A DNA stretch of 64,000 nt from positions 1,020,163 through 1,084,162 of the forward strand of contig NZ_FMZF01000001.1 in the NCBI RefSeq assembly GCF_900102745.1, given 5' to 3'. Made by a program: the position numbers and the translations under genes. The notes under the pieces are model-generated. The model saw only the letters and a program-made list of their open reading frames with translations. It had not been told where the DNA came from and searched no databases. Origin of the DNA: Geodermatophilus telluris. Its GTDB lineage: Bacteria > Actinomycetota > Actinomycetes > Mycobacteriales > Geodermatophilaceae. Shown here piece after piece: positions 60,472 through 64,000 of this stretch (the stretch's first letter is position 1; the number at the start of each line of letters is the position of its first letter).

Positions 60472-60521
60472 CACGCGGCCGTCACCCGATCGCCGGAGGG
60501 GCGGAGGGTGACGGCCGCGTG
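60472..60521 (-). terminator. Terminator of the cheA-cheW unit
   Basis: Perfect 16-bp arms (60472-60487 and 60506-60521) with an 18-base loop lie about 70 bases after the cheW stop. Confidence 0.6.
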
Positions 60522-60589
60522 TCGGGCGCCGTCAGGTGGTGCTCCAGTGACGCTGGGTCACCGGAGGTCGGCTCGCAGGAGTCGTCCCG

Positions 60590-61042
60590 CTACGCGCCGA
60601 CGGCCTTCTGCACGTCGAGGGCGAGCAGCAGCTTCCCGTCGAGCTTGTAGGCGCCGCGGATGAGCTCGCGGGCCTGCCCGTCGAGGGTGTCCGGCGGCGT
60701 CTCGAAGTCGTCGGCGTCGACGTCGACGACGTCGGCGATGGAGTCCACGAGCAGGCTCACCGCCTCCCCGTGCAGGCGGACGACGATGACGACGGCGTCG
60801 GTGCCGGCCGGCCGCGGCGGTCGGCCCAGCCGCTCGCGCAGCTCGATGGCGGTGACCACCTGGCCGCGCAGGTTGATCAGGCCGGCCACGGCCGGCGGCG
60901 CCAGCGGCACCCGGGTCAGCCCCTGGCTGCGCAGCACCTCCTGCACGTGCTCGACCTCGACGCCGTAGAGGTCGCCGTCGAGCCGGAAGGTGGCCAGCTG
61001 GCCGCTGGTGGCGCGGGCGGGGGTGTCGGTCGCGGTCGTCAC
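60590..61042 (-). CDS. cheW: CheW coupling protein
   Basis: A 150-residue adaptor linking receptors to CheA. The single CheW domain has LATFRLDGDLYGVEVEHVQE, VPLAPPAVAGLINLRGQVVT and SLLVDSIADVVDVDADDFE. Start GTG at 61042 is one base past the cheA stop, with GGAGG inside the cheA end, so it is coupled. Confidence 0.94.
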   Translation of the reverse strand: MTTATDTPARATSGQLATFRLDGDLYGVEVEHVQEVLRSQGLTRVPLAPPAVAGLINLRGQVVTAIELRERLGRPPRPAGTDAVVIVVRLHGEAVSLLVDSIADVVDVDADDFETPPDTLDGQARELIRGAYKLDGKLLLALDVQKAVGA

Positions 61043-61043
61043 G

Positions 61044-63425
61044 TCAGACCTCCAGCAGCGAGGACGCGGGGGTGTGGTCGGTGGCGTAGAACGCCGGGTC
61101 GGCCGCGAGGATCGCCGCGCGGACGTCGAGCAGCTCGGTGACCTTGTCGCCGAGGACGGCGGAGCCGAGCAGGCCGAGGTCGTCGATGTCGCTGCGGACG
61201 GCGGCGCCGCCGTCGACGATGTCGAGGATCTCCTCCACGACGATCGCCACGCTGCGGCCGTGGTCGCTGTAGACGATCACCTCGAGGACCTCGCGGTCGC
61301 TGGTGCCGTAGGCGCCCAGGTGCCGGTCGAGCCGGACGATCGGCAGGATCGCGCCGCGGTACTGCACGACCTCCCGGTTGCCCACCCGCTCCACGGACTC
61401 GGTGCGCACCTGCTCCAGGCGGGTGACGGTGTCCAGCGGGATGGCCACGCGCCGGCCCTCGCCGATGGCGGCCAGCAGCATCCGCTGCCGCTCGCCCTCC
61501 GCGGCGATGCTGCGGGCGGCCGCCGCCTCGCGGGACTCCTGCCGCTCGGCGGTCTCGGTCCGCAGCGCGCGGCGGGCGAGGGCCTGCACGTCGAGGATGA
61601 GGGCCACGGTGCCGTCGCCGAGGACGGTGGCGCCGGAGTAGAGGCCGATCGCCTTGAGCTGGCCGCCGACGGCCTTGACCACGATCTCCTCGGTGTTGAT
61701 GACCCGGTCGACGACCAGGCCGAAGCGCCGGCCCTCGGAGCGCAGCACCGCGATGACCACGTGGCCGTCGTGCCGGTCGGAGGTCAGCCCGAGGACGTCG
61801 GTGAGCCGGACCAGCGGCAGCAGCTCGCCGCGCAGCCGGTAGACCGGCGCCCCGCCGACCTCCTCGACGGCGTTGGCGGCCTTCTCGGCGTCCAGGCTGA
61901 CCAGCTCCTGCAGGCTGATCTGCGGGATGGCGTAGCGGTCGCCGGCGCACTCGACGGTCAGCGCCGGGACGATGGCCAGGGTCAGCGGGATGCGCAGCCG
62001 GCAGACGGTGCCGCGGCCGGGCTCGGACTCGACCTCGATGGTGCCGCCGATGGCCTCGATGTTGGTCTTGACGACGTCCATGCCGACGCCGCGGCCGGAG
62101 ACGTTGGTGACCGCCGCGGCCGTCGAGAAGCCCGGCAGGAAGATCATCTGCAGGACGTCCTGCGGGCCCATCCGGGCCAGCTGCTCGGCGGTGACCAGGC
62201 CGCGCTCGACGGCCTTCGCGCCGAGCTTCACCGGGTCGATGCCGGCGCCGTCGTCGGCGACCTCGACCACGACCTGGCCGCTCTCGTGCCGGGCGCGCAG
62301 GGTGAGGCAGCCCTCGGCGGGCTTGCCCGCGGCGCGGCGGCGGTCGGGGGACTCGATGCCGTGGTCGACGCCGTTGCGGACCAGGTGGGTCAGCGGGTCC
62401 TTGACCGCCTCGAGCAGCGTCTTGTCGAGCTCGGTGTCCTTGCCCTCCATCTCCAGGCGCACGGTCTTGCCGCACTGGATGCCGAGGTCGCGGACGACGC
62501 GCGGCAGCTTGGACCAGATGTGGTCGATCGGCTGCATGCGCGTCTTCATGACGCCCTCCTGCAGCTCGCTGGCGATCAGGTTGAGCCGCTGCGAGGCGCG
62601 CACCAGGTCGGTGTCGGTGGAGCGGCCGACGTACTGGACGATCTGGTTGCGGGTCAGCACCAGCTCGCCGACCAGCAGCATGAGGGAGTCGAGCAGGTCG
62701 ACGTCGACGCGGATGGTCGAGTCGGCGACGGCGCGGCGCTGCGCACCGCCCTGCGCCTCGGGCCGGGCCGCCCCGGTGGCGGGCGCACCGGCGGCGGCCG
62801 CCTCGCCCGGGACGTCCTCGTCGTGGCCGTCCTCGTGGGCCTCGTCGTGCGCCTCGTCGTGCGCCTCGTCGTGGGCCTCGTCGTGGGCCTCGTCGGCGAC
62901 GTCCCCGTGCGCGTCGTCGGCCGACCCGGCCACGGACCCGACGGCGACCTCGGCGACGACCGTCTCGGCGGCCCGGACCACGGCCGCGGCGGCGACGGGC
63001 GCCGGCGCGGGCGTCGCCGGTGCCGGGGCGGGCACCGGGGTGTCCTCCATGGCGGCGCTGATGGCGGCCACCACGGCGGAGACGTCGACCGCGCCCTCGC
63101 CACCGGTGGTCTCGATGGCGGTCAGCAGCGAGCGCACGGTGTCGACCATGCGCAGCAGCACGCTGGTGCGCTCGGGGGTCAGGGACAGCACGCCGTCCCG
63201 CAGCCGGGAGAGCATGTTCTCCCCGACGTGGGTGACCTCCTCCAGCCGGTTGAAGGCCAGGAAGCCGCTGGTGCCCTTGATGGTGTGGATCGTGCGGAAG
63301 ATGCTCGAGAGCCGCTCCCGCGAGTCCGGCTCCTGCTCCAGGGCCACCAGGTCCGTGTCGAGCTGGTCGAGGTTCTCGTGGCTCTCGACGAGGAACTCCT
63401 CGACGATGTCGTCCAGACCGTCCAC
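61044..63425 (-). CDS. cheA: CheA chemotaxis histidine kinase
   Basis: A 793-residue kinase. The HPt domain has His47 in FRTIHTIKGTSGF. A repetitive acidic linker with five DEAH units follows. Dimerisation begins at STIRVDVDLLDSLMLLVGEL. The ATPase shows LVRNGVDHGIE, VEVADDGAGID and GRGVGMDVVKTN. Then come a CheW-like domain and an extra C-terminal CheW-like domain (LLAAIGEGRRVAIPLDTVTR). No P2 CheY-binding domain is evident. GTG at 63425 is chosen over 63536 because the protein then begins VDGLDDIVEEFLVES and a FliA-like promoter lies just upstream. Confidence 0.94.
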   Translation of the reverse strand: MDGLDDIVEEFLVESHENLDQLDTDLVALEQEPDSRERLSSIFRTIHTIKGTSGFLAFNRLEEVTHVGENMLSRLRDGVLSLTPERTSVLLRMVDTVRSLLTAIETTGGEGAVDVSAVVAAISAAMEDTPVPAPAPATPAPAPVAAAAVVRAAETVVAEVAVGSVAGSADDAHGDVADEAHDEAHDEAHDEAHDEAHEDGHDEDVPGEAAAAGAPATGAARPEAQGGAQRRAVADSTIRVDVDLLDSLMLLVGELVLTRNQIVQYVGRSTDTDLVRASQRLNLIASELQEGVMKTRMQPIDHIWSKLPRVVRDLGIQCGKTVRLEMEGKDTELDKTLLEAVKDPLTHLVRNGVDHGIESPDRRRAAGKPAEGCLTLRARHESGQVVVEVADDGAGIDPVKLGAKAVERGLVTAEQLARMGPQDVLQMIFLPGFSTAAAVTNVSGRGVGMDVVKTNIEAIGGTIEVESEPGRGTVCRLRIPLTLAIVPALTVECAGDRYAIPQISLQELVSLDAEKAANAVEEVGGAPVYRLRGELLPLVRLTDVLGLTSDRHDGHVVIAVLRSEGRRFGLVVDRVINTEEIVVKAVGGQLKAIGLYSGATVLGDGTVALILDVQALARRALRTETAERQESREAAAARSIAAEGERQRMLLAAIGEGRRVAIPLDTVTRLEQVRTESVERVGNREVVQYRGAILPIVRLDRHLGAYGTSDREVLEVIVYSDHGRSVAIVVEEILDIVDGGAAVRSDIDDLGLLGSAVLGDKVTELLDVRAAILAADPAFYATDHTPASSLLEV
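62835..62894 (-). repeat. 12-bp minisatellite in cheA coding for DEAH units
   Basis: Five near-identical 12-base units (GTGGGCCTCGTC or GTGCGCCTCGTC on the plus strand) encode five tandem DEAH tetrapeptides in the linker after the HPt domain. Confidence 0.85.
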
Positions 63426-63469
63426 CGCTGCCTTCTCTCTCGCTGTCCGGGGTGGGGCACCCCGCTGGG

Positions 63470-63497
63470 TCTTCGACGCCGGCCCGGTCCGTGTTGA
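63470..63497 (-). promoter_or_regulatory. Candidate FliA-type promoter of cheA
   Basis: Minus strand TCAA (63497-63494), 16 bases, then GTCGAAGA (63477-63470). This is weaker than the cheB sites but has the same spacing and similar distance (44 bases) to the start codon. Confidence 0.35.
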
Positions 63498-63578
63498 GGC
63501 GAACCCCGGGCGGCGTCGGTCGTCGGGATCTGTCATCGGCAGTCGCGCGCCCGGAGCCGACCGTCGGCCGGCGGCCTC

Positions 63579-64000
63579 CTAGTAGGTGAAGCGCGCGACG
63601 CTGGTGCGCAGGTCGGCGGCCATCCGGGCGAGCTCGTCGACCGCGGTGCGGGTCTGGGTCAGCGCCTGGGTGGTGGAGTCCGCGGCGGTGGAGACCCCGG
63701 AGATGTTGTCCGCGATCTGCCCCGACCCCTGGGCGGCCTCCTGCACCGAACGGCTCATCTCGTTCGTCGTCGCCGTCTGCTCCTCCACCGCGGAGGCGAT
63801 GGTGGTCTGCCGGTCGCTGATCTGGGCGACGATCTGGGAGATCTCCCCGATCGCGCCGACCGCGGCGCCGGTGTCGGCCTGGATGGCCTGCACCCGGCGG
63901 GCGATGTCCTCGGTCGCCTTGGCCGTCTCCTGCGCCAGCTCCTTGACCTCGTTGGCCACCACCGCGAAGCCCTTACCGGCCTCACCCGCTCGGGCGGCCT
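63579..64000 (-). CDS. Methyl-accepting chemotaxis protein, C-terminal part
   Basis: The frame is open to the window edge, giving the last 140 residues of a chemoreceptor. The signalling hairpin tip motif ends in [19 protein letters not shown], followed by the methylation-helix half ([20 protein letters not shown]). The ligand-binding and membrane parts lie outside. It precedes cheA by 154 bases and is likely the cognate receptor. Confidence 0.9.
   Translation of the reverse strand, partial: AARAGEAGKGFAVVANEVKELAQETAKATEDIARRVQAIQADTGAAVGAIGEISQIVAQISDRQTTIASAVEEQTATTNEMSRSVQEAAQGSGQIADNISGVSTAADSTTQALTQTRTAVDELARMAADLRTSVARFTY

Noticed and set aside
61044..63536. The longer CheA start at 63536
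   Set aside because: It adds 37 non-conserved basic residues and overlaps the FliA-like promoter at 63470-63497. GTG 63425 gives the usual CheA N-terminus.

Overview
This is a very GC-rich chromosomal window from an actinobacterium, most likely of the Geodermatophilaceae (Geodermatophilus, Blastococcus or Modestobacter type). The inference rests on base composition, frequent GTG starts, many leaderless-looking starts behind a TANNNT box, a DUF222/HNH gene, the 180-kDa NAD-glutamate dehydrogenase, a LytR-CpsA-Psr protein, ANTAR and GAF/SpoIIE regulators, and a chemotaxis cluster in a non-sporulating, stress-hardy background. I see no rRNA, tRNA, CRISPR array, prophage or insertion sequence.

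Layout. 1-11 kb: the end of an EAL protein, a DUF2786 protein, a DUF222/HNH endonuclease bracketed by 21-bp inverted repeats, a RecQ-like helicase with a Tudor-like tail, a carbamoyltransferase, a DUF4383 membrane protein, an acyl-CoA dehydrogenase and a fibronectin-III membrane protein. 11-17 kb: a LytR-CpsA-Psr protein, exonuclease III, a GAF-ANTAR regulator, an AraC regulator and a small coiled-coil protein. 16.7-22.4 kb: an MFS exporter, a proX-proV-proW osmolyte ABC operon, and a TauD-type dioxygenase preceded by a small cysteine-containing leader peptide of the RRHVDL type. 22.4-30 kb: a GGDEF-EAL-PAS-PAS protein, a reductase, a TauE/SafE permease, a spore-photoproduct-lyase-like radical SAM protein, formaldehyde dehydrogenase and YaaA. 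30-42 kb: a GAF/PAS/SpoIIE phosphatase, an acyl-CoA ligase with a cyclase, a DEAD-box RNA helicase, an amidase, PPK2 with a degenerate acyltransferase, and alkaline phosphatase behind a candidate PHO box. 42-55 kb: the large glutamate dehydrogenase, a small holin-like membrane protein, an NTF2-like protein coupled to a GAP-family exporter, its divergent TetR regulator with two operators, an orphan AAA ATPase, a ZIP-like transporter, a hydrolase, and a second SpoIIE phosphatase divergent from an RsbW-like ATPase.

55.5-64 kb is a chemotaxis region read on the minus strand: mcp (partial), cheA, cheW, an unknown gene, then cheB-cheR-cheY-cheX-cheY-unknown. The last six genes are chained by five consecutive 4-nt start/stop overlaps. 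Three sites of the form TCAA-N16-G(C/T)CGA, which resemble flagellar sigma-factor (FliA) promoters, lie in front of cheA and cheB. This suggests control together with flagellar genes located elsewhere.

The items most worth following up are the inverted-repeat-bracketed HNH gene, the leader-peptide/TauD unit, the FliA-like promoters and the two uncharacterised chemotaxis-cluster proteins, the photolyase-like protein, the degenerate acyltransferase next to PPK2, and a small family of palindromic intergenic repeats.
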